Shown here: in pieces, positions 19,171 through 28,699 of the stretch | Numbering within the stretch: position 1 is the stretch's first letter | Layout of the letters: each line of letters begins with the position of its first letter | Source: CAIUGU01 sp965279735 | Lineage (GTDB): Bacteria > Pseudomonadota > Gammaproteobacteria > Steroidobacterales > Steroidobacteraceae | Reading direction: 5' to 3' | DNA: 64,000 nucleotides | Assembly (NCBI GenBank): GCA_965279735.1 | Contig: OZ257260.1 | Location: 1,240,001-1,304,000, forward strand | Notes under the pieces: generated by a model | Databases searched by the model: none | Seen by the model: only the letters and a program-made list of their open reading frames with translations | Told to the model about the DNA's origin: nothing | Made by a program: the position numbers and the translations under genes

Positions 19171-20002
19171 GCCGCTCGCGACGTTCCTGGGCTTCGACGG
19201 AGAGGGTGGCAACCGGTCGCGCTTCAAGGCGCTTGACGCCGATTTCCTCACCGGTTTCGTTGCAGTAGCCGTAGCTGCCGTCTTCGATACGCTTCAGGGC
19301 TTCATCGATCTTGCGGATCAGCTTGCGTTCGCGGTCACGGGTACGCAGCTCGAGACTGAATTCGGATTCCTGGGTGGCACGATCGTTGGGATCGGGGAAG
19401 TTGGCCGCCTCATCCTTCATGTGCAGGACGGTGCGATCGACTTCTTCCATGAGATCCCGTTTCCAGTTGGACAGGATCTGCCGGAAGTGGTCGAGCTGCT
19501 CCTTGCCCATGTACAGCTCGCCACGCTTGACGATGTACGGCTGGACATTGCGAGGACCGGCCAGCAGGTTCTTGCCGGGCTCCTGATCGGCTTCTTCCGC
19601 GTCGGCAGCAGCGGCTGCCGCAGCCAGATGTCTCTGGCGGGTCGCGACTGTCTCTTCCACGACGGGTTTCGCGGCAACCGGGGCCTTGGCAGGCGCTGGT
19701 TTAGCGGCAGGCTTCACTGCTGCGACTTTGGGCGCTGGGGCTGGAGCTACGCTCTTGGCCTTGGGTGCAGCCTTCGCAGCGACAGGAGCGGCCTTGGGAG
19801 CAGGCTTTGCAGGAACAGGAATTGCCTTGGGGGCAGCGGGAGACTTTTTCACCACAGACTTTTCGCTCGCACGCTTATCGGCCACGCGTACGGAAGCAGG
19901 CTTGGCTTTCGCCACCTTCTTCGCAGCAGCAACCTTCCTTGCCACGGTCTTTACAGGCTTACTGGCTTTCTTCGACTTCGCCGCGGGCTTCTTAGCGGGC
20001 AT
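19130..20002 (-). CDS. dksA: DksA-type RNA polymerase-binding regulator, cysteine-poor, with long Ala/Lys/Pro-rich N terminus
   Basis: A 290-residue protein, almost twice the length of E. coli DksA (151). The last 125 or so residues are DksA: YMGKEQLDHFRQILSNW, the coiled-coil tip DPNDRA (DxxDxA motif that acts in the secondary channel), and YGYCNETGEEIGVKRLEARP. Only one of the four zinc cysteines remains; the others are replaced by T, S and A. The N-terminal stretch is a low-complexity Ala/Lys/Pro/Val region like histone H1 tails. It acts with ppGpp at promoters. ATG at 20002 has GGAG upstream; gluQ overlaps its 3' end. Confidence 0.9.
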   Translation of the reverse strand: MPAKKPAAKSKKASKPVKTVARKVAAAKKVAKAKPASVRVADKRASEKSVVKKSPAAPKAIPVPAKPAPKAAPVAAKAAPKAKSVAPAPAPKVAAVKPAAKPAPAKAPVAAKPVVEETVATRQRHLAAAAAAADAEEADQEPGKNLLAGPRNVQPYIVKRGELYMGKEQLDHFRQILSNWKRDLMEEVDRTVLHMKDEAANFPDPNDRATQESEFSLELRTRDRERKLIRKIDEALKRIEDGSYGYCNETGEEIGVKRLEARPVATLSVEAQERRERREKQYGDRDDRYR

Positions 20003-20277
20003 TACAGTCTCCGGTGCCGATCGACCCAGAATTTACGAACGCGGGATTATACAGACGGCACGCGGCCCGTACAGCCTGTTGAAGCCCTTGAGGCGGCTTA
20101 TTTCCCATTGAATCCCTGTTGAATAAGACTTGCATTTTCTGCAGCCGATCGAAGTGCGCCGCGAACGTCCGGAAGGCTCTCGCCGGAGGCGAAAACCGGC
20201 GCGGAAAATGAATGCTGGCGGACGAATCTTTCCCTTACACTACCGCGCCAGAGAAGCCCTCTTCCCGCAGGATCCAG

Positions 20278-23200
20278 ATGCGACTCAACAAGATCAAACT
20301 GGCCGGATTCAAGTCGTTCGTCGATCCGACCGCCGTCAATTTCCCCAGCAATCTCGTCGGTGTCGTCGGCCCGAACGGCTGCGGCAAATCCAACATCATC
20401 GATGCCGTCCGCTGGGTCATGGGCGAAATTTCCGCGAAGCATCTGCGCGGCGACTCCATGGCAGACGTGGTGTTCAACGGTTCCAGTTCGCGGAAGCCCG
20501 TCGGCACGGCATCGGTGGAGCTGGTATTCGACAACAGCGACGGGCAGCTCGCGGGTCAATACGCCGGCTTTGCCGAAGTGTCGCTGAAACGCGTCGTTTC
20601 GCGTGACGGCACTTCTGCCTATTTCCTGAATGGCGCGCGTTGCCGGCGCAAGGACATCACGCAGCTGTTCCTGGGCACAGGCCTCGGTTCGCGCAGTTAC
20701 GCGATCATCGAGCAGGGGATGATCTCGCGCATCATCGACGCGAAGCCCGAGGAGCTGCGGGGCTTTATCGAGGAAGCGGCGGGCATATCGAAGTACAAGG
20801 AGCGTCGCCGCGAAACGGAAAACCGCATTGCGCATACCAAGGAAAACCTGGAGCGCCTGAACGATCTGCGTGAAGAGGTCGAGAAGCAGCTGAGGCATTT
20901 GCAGCGCCAGGCTGCGACGGCACGCCGCTACCAGACCCTGAAGCAGGACGAACGCATGCTGGCCGCCCAGTTGCTCGCCCTGAAACTCAAGGACATTGAA
21001 ACGGACGCAGCCGCCCGTGCACAGCTGCTTGGAGAGCGTGACACAGCGTTGCAGGGAGCCATTGCCGAACTGCGCTCTGTCGAGGCGGCAATCGAAGCGG
21101 CACGCGAGACATTCACCGAGAAGTCGGACGAGCTCAACGTCGTCCAGGGCAAGTACTACCAGGCAGGCGCCGAGATTTCCCGTACCGAGCAATCCATGAA
21201 CCACGCTCGCGAGTTGCGCCAGCGGCAGAGGCAGGAGCTCGACCAGGCCGAGCGGGGTTTCACGGAAGTGAATCTGCATCTGGAGCGCGACCAGGCCCAG
21301 ATCGATGAACTCAAAGTGGAGCTCGAGCGTCTGGGGCCAGAGCTTGAAATTGCCCGCGAGCGCGATCTCGCATCCGCAGAAGGCTTGAGCCAGGCCGAAG
21401 AGGGCATGCAGGCATGGCAGGAAAGCTGGGAGGATTTCAATCGCGAAGCGCGGTCCGCCAGCGAGAGAACCCAGGTGGAACGGGCTCGCATCGAGCAGTT
21501 CGATCACCAGCTCACGCGCCTCGTTGCCCAGAAAGAACGCCTTGTGATCGAAATCGATGTGCTGTCCGGCGCGGATGTGCAGGAGAAGATCTCTGCGCTG
21601 GCCGAGCAGGAAGCCGAAGCCGGTCGCGAAGGTGAAGCGGCCGCTGCGAAGCTGGCCCGCCTCGTGGGCGAGCTGCAGCAGCTGCGTGAACGCGAGCGCG
21701 AACTCCTGAGCCTTGCGGACACCAGCCGGCGCGATACGCAGGAAGCGCAGGGCAGGCTTGTCTCGCTCGAAGCCTTGCAGCAGGCGGCGCTGGGCCGGGT
21801 GCAGGGGAAAGTGACTGAATGGCTCTCCGCCAATTCGTTGCAGGATCGCCCACGGCTCGCGCAGCAACTGAATGTGGAGTCGGGTTGGGAGCGGGCTGTC
21901 GAGACGGTGCTGGGCTCTTACCTTGAAGCGGTCTGCGTCAACGGTATCGATTCCGTCGCTGGCCTGCTCGGCAGTCTCAATGTAGGTGGAATCACATTCT
22001 TCTCTGCAGCCGATTCTGCGTCAGCTGCAGGTCTCGACAAACCTGATCTGCTGTTGAAGCGGGTCCGTGGACCTGCGGGCGTCGCTTCACTGCTCGCCGG
22101 GATCAGCGCGGTCGACAGCCTTTCGGCAGCGCTCGCCCGTCGTGCCCATCTCGGCGTGAATGAATCGGTCATCACGCGCGATGGAATCTGGATTGGACGC
22201 GACTGGTTGCGGGTCAGTCGCGATCAGGATGTGCATGCCGGCGTCATTGGTCGCGAACAGGAAATGCGCGGGTTGCGTACCTTGGTCGAAACGACCGAGC
22301 AGCGGCGCGCATCGGCAGACGACCAGCTTGCCGATGCCAGGTCGCGGCTGGAAGAATTGGCGCGCCAGCGCGATGACCTGCAGGGAGAGGTCAACCGCCT
22401 GCATCGCCGTTACAGCGATTCCACTGCGCAGTTGCAGGCTTTGCGGGCCCAGGCCGAACAATCAGCGCGCCGCATCGACAAGGTTCGTGCTGAAAGCGAA
22501 GACGTCGAAAACGAAATCGCACGGGTCGAAGCGGAACTCGCCAGTGCCCGCGAACGGTTCCAGGACGGCACCGAGGAAATGGCAAGTCTCGAATCCCGCC
22601 GTACTGAACTCGAGAGCCAGCGGGATCATCTGCGGCAAAACCTTGTCCTCGCTCGTACTCAGGCGCAATCGGACCGGGATTCCGCGCAGGAAATCGCCAT
22701 CAGGTCCGAATCACGACGGTCTGCACATGCCTCCGTGCTGGCGGGTCTTGATCGCATGCGATCGCAACTGACGCAACTGCAGGTTCGCCGGGAACAGTTG
22801 TCCGGGCAGATCGCGCAGAGCGAAGCTCCCCTCGCGCAGCTTGCCGCGGAGCTGGAAGAACGATTGCAGCAGCGTGCCGAACTTGAGCAGCAACTCGCAG
22901 CGGCACGTGAAGCGCTCGAAGCTGCCGAAACCGCCATGCGCGAGATCGATCAACGGCGGATGGAAGCCGAAGGACATGTGGAGGAAGCAAGGCAGTTGCT
23001 GGAAGACATCCGCATGGCTGCCCAGGAACTGAAAGTTCGGCGTGAGTCGTTGCTGGAGCAGTTCCGTTCCACTCAATTCGAACTCGAAGCGGTGACAGCG
23101 GAAATTGCGCCCGAGGCCACAATTGCCTCACTCGAGCAGGCCGTGACTGAAGTGTCCGGCAAGATCGAGCGTCTGGGGCAGGTCAATCTGGCGGCGATCG

Positions 23201-23787
23201 ACGAATTCAAGGAACAGTCCGAGCGCAAGGAATACCTGGATCGGCAGTTTGCGGATCTCACCGAGGCGCTTGAAATTCTGGAGACGGCGATCCGCAAGAT
23301 AGATCGTGAAACGCGTTCCCGCTTCCAGGACACTTTCGACAAGGTCAACGCAGGTCTCAAGGACAGGTTCCCCCGGCTGTTCGGGGGTGGCCACGCATAT
23401 CTCGAGCTGACAGGCGAAGATGTCCTGAGCGCCGGTGTATCGATCATGGCGAGACCTCCCGGCAAGCGGAACAGCACCATCAACCAGCTGTCCGGTGGCG
23501 AGAAGGCACTGACTGCGGTGGCGCTGGTGTTCTCGATTTTCGAGTTGAACCCGGCACCGTTCTGCCTGCTGGACGAAGTGGATGCACCGCTCGACGACAA
23601 CAACGTCGGGCGTTTCTGCGACACCGTGAAGGAAATGTCTTCACGGGTGCAGTTCATCTTCATCACGCACAACAAGACAACCATGGAACTGGCATCGCAG
23701 CTGATTGGCGTGACGATGCATGAGCCGGGCGTCTCGCGCCTGGTCGCGGTCGATGTCGACGCGGCCGTGCGCATGGCTGCCATGTAG
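20278..23787 (+). CDS. smc: Chromosome segregation protein SMC
   Basis: A 1169-residue condensin-type ATPase. The N-terminal head has Walker A GPNGCGKSNIID. Two long coiled coils flank a hinge around residues 500-650. The C-terminal head has the signature LSGGEKALTAVALVF and Walker B CLLDEVDAPLDD. It compacts and segregates the chromosome. The start ATG at 20278 (MRLNKIKLAGFKSFVDP) is the family start. Presence of smc rather than mukB fits a non-enteric gammaproteobacterium. zipA follows 11 bp later. Confidence 0.97.
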   Translation: MRLNKIKLAGFKSFVDPTAVNFPSNLVGVVGPNGCGKSNIIDAVRWVMGEISAKHLRGDSMADVVFNGSSSRKPVGTASVELVFDNSDGQLAGQYAGFAEVSLKRVVSRDGTSAYFLNGARCRRKDITQLFLGTGLGSRSYAIIEQGMISRIIDAKPEELRGFIEEAAGISKYKERRRETENRIAHTKENLERLNDLREEVEKQLRHLQRQAATARRYQTLKQDERMLAAQLLALKLKDIETDAAARAQLLGERDTALQGAIAELRSVEAAIEAARETFTEKSDELNVVQGKYYQAGAEISRTEQSMNHARELRQRQRQELDQAERGFTEVNLHLERDQAQIDELKVELERLGPELEIARERDLASAEGLSQAEEGMQAWQESWEDFNREARSASERTQVERARIEQFDHQLTRLVAQKERLVIEIDVLSGADVQEKISALAEQEAEAGREGEAAAAKLARLVGELQQLRERERELLSLADTSRRDTQEAQGRLVSLEALQQAALGRVQGKVTEWLSANSLQDRPRLAQQLNVESGWERAVETVLGSYLEAVCVNGIDSVAGLLGSLNVGGITFFSAADSASAAGLDKPDLLLKRVRGPAGVASLLAGISAVDSLSAALARRAHLGVNESVITRDGIWIGRDWLRVSRDQDVHAGVIGREQEMRGLRTLVETTEQRRASADDQLADARSRLEELARQRDDLQGEVNRLHRRYSDSTAQLQALRAQAEQSARRIDKVRAESEDVENEIARVEAELASARERFQDGTEEMASLESRRTELESQRDHLRQNLVLARTQAQSDRDSAQEIAIRSESRRSAHASVLAGLDRMRSQLTQLQVRREQLSGQIAQSEAPLAQLAAELEERLQQRAELEQQLAAAREALEAAETAMREIDQRRMEAEGHVEEARQLLEDIRMAAQELKVRRESLLEQFRSTQFELEAVTAEIAPEATIASLEQAVTEVSGKIERLGQVNLAAIDEFKEQSERKEYLDRQFADLTEALEILETAIRKIDRETRSRFQDTFDKVNAGLKDRFPRLFGGGHAYLELTGEDVLSAGVSIMARPPGKRNSTINQLSGGEKALTAVALVFSIFELNPAPFCLLDEVDAPLDDNNVGRFCDTVKEMSSRVQFIFITHNKTTMELASQLIGVTMHEPGVSRLVAVDVDAAVRMAAM

Positions 23788-23798
23788 GGGTTCCGGGT

Positions 23799-24680
23799 AT
23801 GGGTGAGCTGCGCTGGATTCTTGTCGGTTGCGGATTCGCGCTGTTGTTCGGCATTTTTCTGTGGGGTCGCCGTTCGCGGGGGCAGGCCGCCAACGATGAC
23901 GACAGCGACACGCACGGACGGATCGACCCTCCGCTCACGCAACATGCACCCGCTGCTTCAGCACATTTGGCCGGCGGCGGACATGCAGACCAGCAGGTAG
24001 CCAATCGCTGGCAGGATGACGAATGGAGCAGTACCGTTACCGATCTGCCGGAGATCCGGTTTGAAACCGGAGATGCCTTCGATGATCCGCTCGAACCCGG
24101 CCTCGACGATATGCTCCTGCCTGCTGCAGACAATTTCCCTGCAGAGGCCGATAGCGAGCAGGAAATCCGCATTTCGCCGCGGGCGCCTGTCGAAGCTGTA
24201 CAGATGCCGCCCCGCGAATCCGTACGAGAGCCTGCTCCCAAGCCGAAAGCCGAGAAGCGCAAGATCATCGCGCTTCGCCTTTCATCGCCTGCCACGGAGC
24301 GCTTCAGCGGTGATCGCCTGCGTGCTGCCCTTGAAGCAGCCGGTCTCACGCATGGCAAGTACGGCATTTTCCATCGCCTGCACGGCAATTCAGGCAGCAT
24401 CCTGAGTGTGGCGAGCATGGTTGAACCCGGGGCGTTCGATCTTGAGACGATGGGCCAGACGCAGTTTGCGGGTGTAACGGTTTTCGCGTTGCTCCCCGGA
24501 CCCGTGAAGGCTGCTCAAGCCTGCGATCAGCTGCTCGAGTGCGCGCGCTATCTCGAAAAAACGCTGGGTGGAGAGCTGCATGACGAGCGTGGAGTGCCGC
24601 TGACAACCCAGCGTGTCGCCAGCCTGCGTGATGAAGTGCTCGACTTCGAACATCTGCTGGGTTCCGGGTCGGTCGCCTGA
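23799..24680 (+). CDS. zipA: Cell division protein ZipA
   Basis: A 293-residue bitopic protein that tethers FtsZ to the inner membrane. The N-terminal helix (LRWILVGCGFALLFGIFLWG) is followed by an acidic, Pro-rich linker and a C-terminal ZipA domain of about 130 residues (KRKIIALRLSSPATERFSGDRLRAALEAAGL ...). Its position between smc and ligA is the conserved gammaproteobacterial order and supports the call where sequence similarity is weak. Confidence 0.92.
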   Translation: MGELRWILVGCGFALLFGIFLWGRRSRGQAANDDDSDTHGRIDPPLTQHAPAASAHLAGGGHADQQVANRWQDDEWSSTVTDLPEIRFETGDAFDDPLEPGLDDMLLPAADNFPAEADSEQEIRISPRAPVEAVQMPPRESVREPAPKPKAEKRKIIALRLSSPATERFSGDRLRAALEAAGLTHGKYGIFHRLHGNSGSILSVASMVEPGAFDLETMGQTQFAGVTVFALLPGPVKAAQACDQLLECARYLEKTLGGELHDERGVPLTTQRVASLRDEVLDFEHLLGSGSVA

Positions 24681-24699
24681 CCCTTGACGGGAAACGACC

Positions 24700-26715
24700 A
24701 TGGGCGTTCCGGCCTCGGTTCAGGCACGAGTGCGCAAGCTGCGCAACGACCTCGATCATCACAACTACCGCTATCACGTCCTCGACGATCCTGAAGTTTC
24801 CGACGCGGAATACGATCGCCTCCTGCGCGAGCTGAAAGCGCTCGAAGAGCAGCATCCGGAACTGGTGACCCCGGATTCGCCTACGCAACGCGTCGGCGCT
24901 GCGCCGGTTGCGGAGTTTGGCGAAGTCAGCCATGCCGTACCCATGCTGTCGCTGGAGAACGCCTTTACCGAAGAGGATCTGCACGCGTTCGATGCCCGGG
25001 TCCGCGATCGGCTCGAAAGCACGGAGCCGGTCGAGTACTTCGCAGAGCCCAAGCTCGACGGCCTCGCCATCAACCTGCGCTACGAGAAAGGTCTGCTCGT
25101 CCAGGCAGCGACGCGTGGTGATGGTTCCACCGGCGAGGATGTCACCCACAACGTCCGCACGATCAAGGCGATTCCCCTCAAGCTGCAAGGCAAGGCACCG
25201 CCCGTACTGGATGTGCGAGGTGAAGTCTTCATGCCGCTGGCCGGATTTCGGGCGATGAATGCGCGAGCACTGGAGCGGGGCGAAAAGATCTTCGCGAATC
25301 CACGCAACGCTGCCGCCGGTAGTCTCCGCCAGCTCGACCCCCGTATCACGGCCGAGCGACCATTGAACCTGTTCTGCTACGGCTGGGGAGCCATCGAAGG
25401 CTGGAAGCTGCCGGAGCGGCACAGCGATGTCATCGCACAGTTCCGAGAGTGGGGGTTGAAGGTTTCGCCGCAGGCCAAAGCAGTCCAGGGCATCGAGGGA
25501 TGTCTGGAGTATTACCGCGGTGTGGGTGAAAGGCGCAATTCGCTTGCCTACGAAATCGATGGCGTGGTCTACAAGGTCAATCGTCTCGCGTTCCAGCGAG
25601 AGCTTGGCTTTGTGTCTCGCGCACCGCGTTGGGCTCTTGCACACAAGTTTCCGGCGCATGAGGAAACAACGACCGTGCGTGATGTGGAGTTCCAGGTGGG
25701 CCGGACGGGCGCGTTGACGCCGGTTGCAAGGCTGGAACCTGTCACGGTCAGCGGCGTAACGGTCAGCAACGCCACGCTGCACAACATGGACGAACTGCAG
25801 CGCAAGGATGTGCGTATCGGCGATCGCGTCATCGTCCGGCGGGCGGGCGACGTCATTCCGGAGATCGTCAAGGTCGTTCTGGAGCACAGGCCGAAAGATG
25901 CCCGTATCGTCAAACTACCGAAGCAGTGTCCGGTGTGCGGCTCAGATGTTGAAAGAGTGGAGGGCGAGGCCGTTGCCAGGTGCACGGGTGGACTCGTGTG
26001 TGCTGCCCAACGCAAGGAAGCGCTGCTTCATTTCGCTTCGCGTCGTGCGATGGATATCGAAGGGCTGGGCAGCAAACTCGTTGACCAGCTCGTTGACATG
26101 AATCTGGTGCACAGCCCTGCCGATCTGTATGCACTGACGCTGGAGCAGCTTTCAGGTCTCGAGCGCATGGCGGAAAAATCGGCCCGCAATATTGTGGATG
26201 CGCTTGCGCAAAGCAAGAACACGACATTGGGACGTTTCCTGTTCGCTCTCGGCATCCGCGATGTTGGAGAAGCGACAGCCGGCGGTCTGGCCCAGCATTT
26301 CGGCAAGCTAAAGAAACTGGAAACCGCGACGCTGGAAGAGATACAGGAAGTACCGGACGTCGGCCCCGTCGTTGCAGCGCACGTCCATAACTTCTTCAAC
26401 GAGTCGCGCAATCGCGATGTGGTTTCGGCACTCGTCGCCCAGGGAGTGGTCTGGCCGGAGCAGGACGGCGCACGCAGGCCCGCAGAAGGACCGCTGACCG
26501 GAAAGACCTTCGTCATCACGGGAACGCTGGCAGCGATGTCCCGCGATGAAGCGCGGGATCGTATTGTCGCTTTAGGCGGCAAGGTATCCGGCAGCGTATC
26601 GAAAAAAACATCGGGTGTGATTGTGGGTGCGGATCCCGGATCAAAGGCCCAGAAAGCCGCTGAACTCGCAGTGCCAGTGCTTGATGAAGCCGCGTTCCTG
26701 CGGCTTATAAAATAG
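24700..26715 (+). CDS. ligA: NAD-dependent DNA ligase
   Basis: A 671-residue replicative ligase. The adenylation lysine lies in EPKLDGLAINLRY. The N-terminal Ia domain carries HNYRYHVLDDPEVSDAEYD. A four-cysteine zinc finger is present (CPVCGSDVERVEGEAVARC with a later C), then helix-hairpin-helix repeats and a C-terminal BRCT domain (LTGKTFVITGTLAAMSRDEA). Length and domain order are normal. Confidence 0.97.
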   Translation: MGVPASVQARVRKLRNDLDHHNYRYHVLDDPEVSDAEYDRLLRELKALEEQHPELVTPDSPTQRVGAAPVAEFGEVSHAVPMLSLENAFTEEDLHAFDARVRDRLESTEPVEYFAEPKLDGLAINLRYEKGLLVQAATRGDGSTGEDVTHNVRTIKAIPLKLQGKAPPVLDVRGEVFMPLAGFRAMNARALERGEKIFANPRNAAAGSLRQLDPRITAERPLNLFCYGWGAIEGWKLPERHSDVIAQFREWGLKVSPQAKAVQGIEGCLEYYRGVGERRNSLAYEIDGVVYKVNRLAFQRELGFVSRAPRWALAHKFPAHEETTTVRDVEFQVGRTGALTPVARLEPVTVSGVTVSNATLHNMDELQRKDVRIGDRVIVRRAGDVIPEIVKVVLEHRPKDARIVKLPKQCPVCGSDVERVEGEAVARCTGGLVCAAQRKEALLHFASRRAMDIEGLGSKLVDQLVDMNLVHSPADLYALTLEQLSGLERMAEKSARNIVDALAQSKNTTLGRFLFALGIRDVGEATAGGLAQHFGKLKKLETATLEEIQEVPDVGPVVAAHVHNFFNESRNRDVVSALVAQGVVWPEQDGARRPAEGPLTGKTFVITGTLAAMSRDEARDRIVALGGKVSGSVSKKTSGVIVGADPGSKAQKAAELAVPVLDEAAFLRLIK

Positions 26716-26815
26716 TCCGTAGGCCAAATCCTACAGCGATCGTCCCGGCAGTCCGGTGCATCGAGCACGGGCAAAGGAGCACGATGTCCTCAACGAAGCT
26801 GGAAGGAGAGGGCAC

Positions 26816-27439
26816 ATGACCATCACACTCAAACATCTCGATTACGCGCTCGACGCGCTTGAGCCCACGATCTCGGCACGGACGATGAACTACCACTACG
26901 GCAAGCACTATGCAGGCTACGTGGCAGCGCTGACGAAGCTCATCAAGGGCACCGAATTCGAAAACATGTCGCTCGAGGACATTGTTCATCACTCGAACGG
27001 CAAACCTGATCAGCCGCGTCAGACCATTTTCAACAACGCGGCCCAGGCCTGGAACCATGAATTCTTCTGGGACTGTCTGGCGCCGAATGGTGGGGGAACG
27101 CCCCCCGACGTGATCCGCAAGCGCCTCGAGCATGCGTTCGGTTCAGTGGATAACTTCAAGACCCAATTCGTCGAGGCCGGTACCAAGCAGTTCGGCAGCG
27201 GCTGGGTGTGGCTGGTTTCCAAGAGCGATGGCTTGCATATAGTGACCACAAGTAATGCCCAGGTGCCCTCGTTTGCCACATGCAATCCGCTCCTGGTATG
27301 CGACCTGTGGGAACACGCTTACTACCTCGACTATCAGAACGAGCGTGCCGCGTTCCTGAAGTCATTCGTCGACAAGCTCGTGAACTGGCAGTTCGTGGGT
27401 CGTCGGATGGAAGAAGTCAGGACCCGGTTAGCAGCCTGA
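26816..27439 (+). CDS. sodB: Iron superoxide dismutase
   Basis: A 207-residue cytoplasmic Fe-type superoxide dismutase. The metal ligands are visible: His27 (YHYGKHYAGYV), His81 (AWNHEFFWDCL), Asp163 and His167 (DLWEHAYYLDY). Q77 in NNAAQAWNH and the AGTKQFGSGWVWL block favour the iron form. ATG at 26816 follows GGAAGGAGAGG. The residue before the DLWEH ligand is Cys (LVCDLWEH) instead of the usual Val. A terminator and then the dif site follow. Confidence 0.95.
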   Translation: MTITLKHLDYALDALEPTISARTMNYHYGKHYAGYVAALTKLIKGTEFENMSLEDIVHHSNGKPDQPRQTIFNNAAQAWNHEFFWDCLAPNGGGTPPDVIRKRLEHAFGSVDNFKTQFVEAGTKQFGSGWVWLVSKSDGLHIVTTSNAQVPSFATCNPLLVCDLWEHAYYLDYQNERAAFLKSFVDKLVNWQFVGRRMEEVRTRLAA

Positions 27440-27470
27440 GGGCGTTGGTCCGGCGAGGCTGAGTCGATGA

Positions 27471-27505
27471 AAGCCGTTGGCAGCAATGCCAGCGGCTTCT
27501 TCTTT
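27471..27505 (+). terminator. Rho-independent terminator after sodB
   Basis: The inverted repeat AAGCCGTTGGCA-GCAA-TGCCAGCGGCTT (one T-G wobble) is followed by a T-rich CTTCTTT. It separates sodB from the dif/prophage junction. Confidence 0.8.
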
Positions 27506-27525
27506 GAGGGCTCAGTAGCATCCAG

Positions 27526-27553
27526 AGTTGTCATAATATACCTTATGCGAAGT
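27526..27553 (+). other. dif: XerCD dif site, now the left prophage junction (attL)
   Basis: A 28-bp site with XerD arm AGTTGTCATAA, centre TATACC and XerC arm TTATGCGAAGT. Against the E. coli dif read in the same direction (ATTTAACATAA, TATACA, TTATGCGCACC as remembered), the inner halves of both arms and five of six central bases agree. The inverted inner core CATAA/TTATG is intact. The left arm should be chromosomal and the right arm phage-derived after XerCD recombination. Confidence 0.82.
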
Positions 27554-27554
27554 A
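27537..27554 (+). repeat. Left copy of the 18-bp attachment repeat
   Basis: TATACCTTATGCGAAGTA, identical to the copy at 33267-33284. It includes the dif central region and the XerC-binding arm. Confidence 0.93.
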
Positions 27555-27597
27555 CGGCAGGCGCCGGGGAAAGGGAGTTTTGCGCGGCTGCGTAGCT

Positions 27598-28698
27598 CTA
27601 TTCCGAGCTTTCTGCGGATTGCGGGACCTCGCCCCCTGTTGAGCTTGCGTTGGTTTGTCCAGGGGAACGGATGCCCCCGGACGAGCCCCTAGTCATCGAG
27701 TTTAAGTAGGCAATATTTTCCGCCTTCACGTCGATATGAGGCTTTGAGGGATCAAACCAGCCATCGGCGATCATCTTCCTACAGTCGTGTATCGGGATCT
27801 CCAATTTCGATCCCTGAGACGTTGTGCATGTGCACTCGACAACCTTTCCGCGTTTCATTTCCATACACCCGGCAGCGCTAGGCTGCGACGCGATACGCTG
27901 AAGCCGATCATAAAGCGGCGCGGTTTGCTGGTAGCCATCGAGCCGTGGCTTCCTTAAAGAAACGTCCCACGGATCCCCACCAGCATTTCTTGAATTTCTG
28001 GTGTTTTTAGGGGTAATTGCAGTTGCAACTGTGTCGCTCGAGGATTTCTCAGGATCTCCCCAGCCAGTAAACACATAGTAGAGGGCACAAAGGAATGCGA
28101 CGCCAATCGACCCGATGACCGCGACTTGCCGGATTGGAAGCTGCTTTGTCGCAGTGTGTAGCTCAGCCGACTTGTACAGCCCGTAGCAATCCTTCGGATA
28201 GAGCCATTTTTCAGCGAGCGATTCTTTACGATCACTCTTTGAATCTACGCTGGCCGTTTTTTGTTTCCAGCGGTACAGCGTCGCGGCCTCTAGGCCATAC
28301 GTGCGTTGAATATGGGTGTGTTCCCAAACGAGCTTCCGGATGTTGACGTCGACGAGCAGCGGATCCTGAGTCGCGTAGAAGAGGTCGAAGCCCCGATGAC
28401 GATGCGTCTCCAGCTGCTGGACAGCTTCCGGGAGCCCTTTTTTCTGGCGATCCTTCGGCCAATGCTGCTGGACCTCATCGATCACCACAATCGAGCCGTC
28501 AGGGCACTCATTCCACTTTTGCGGATCTTCGAGCTGGATCCATCCGAGCTGATCTTTGCCTTTTTCTGTCAGCTCGATCCCGTGATAGTAAACCTTGCGC
28601 TTTTCTGCTTTGGGATCTGGCTGCGCGAAGTTTTTTATCTTCGAGATTAGATACAGCGTTTTGCCGTTGCCGGGCTTCCCGGTGATGAAGTACAGCAT
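27598..28698 (-). CDS. Zot-like filamentous phage assembly ATPase (pI homologue)
   Basis: A 366-residue inner-membrane assembly protein. Walker A is GKPGNGKT at residues 7-14 and a Walker B-like segment is GSIVVIDEVQQHW near residue 70. A single membrane helix lies near residues 190-213 (VAVIGSIGVAFLCALYYVF), with a periplasmic tail. This is the pI/Zot architecture that drives extrusion of the virion. The family name comes from the cholera toxin homologue, but here it is read as an assembly protein. It is last in the phage operon, 1 bp after the DUF2523 gene; its stop is 43 bp from attL. Confidence 0.93.
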   Translation of the reverse strand: MLYFITGKPGNGKTLYLISKIKNFAQPDPKAEKRKVYYHGIELTEKGKDQLGWIQLEDPQKWNECPDGSIVVIDEVQQHWPKDRQKKGLPEAVQQLETHRHRGFDLFYATQDPLLVDVNIRKLVWEHTHIQRTYGLEAATLYRWKQKTASVDSKSDRKESLAEKWLYPKDCYGLYKSAELHTATKQLPIRQVAVIGSIGVAFLCALYYVFTGWGDPEKSSSDTVATAITPKNTRNSRNAGGDPWDVSLRKPRLDGYQQTAPLYDRLQRIASQPSAAGCMEMKRGKVVECTCTTSQGSKLEIPIHDCRKMIADGWFDPSKPHIDVKAENIAYLNSMTRGSSGGIRSPGQTNASSTGGEVPQSAESSE

Positions 28699-28699
28699 G

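Noticed and set aside
20098..21867. A 589-codon minus-strand frame opposite smc
   Set aside because: Shadow of the coiled-coil codons of smc; no domain features.
27598..28698. Zot-like gene as a toxin locus
   Set aside because: Family name only. Position, Walker motifs and membrane topology fit the phage assembly ATPase; no evidence of toxin activity.
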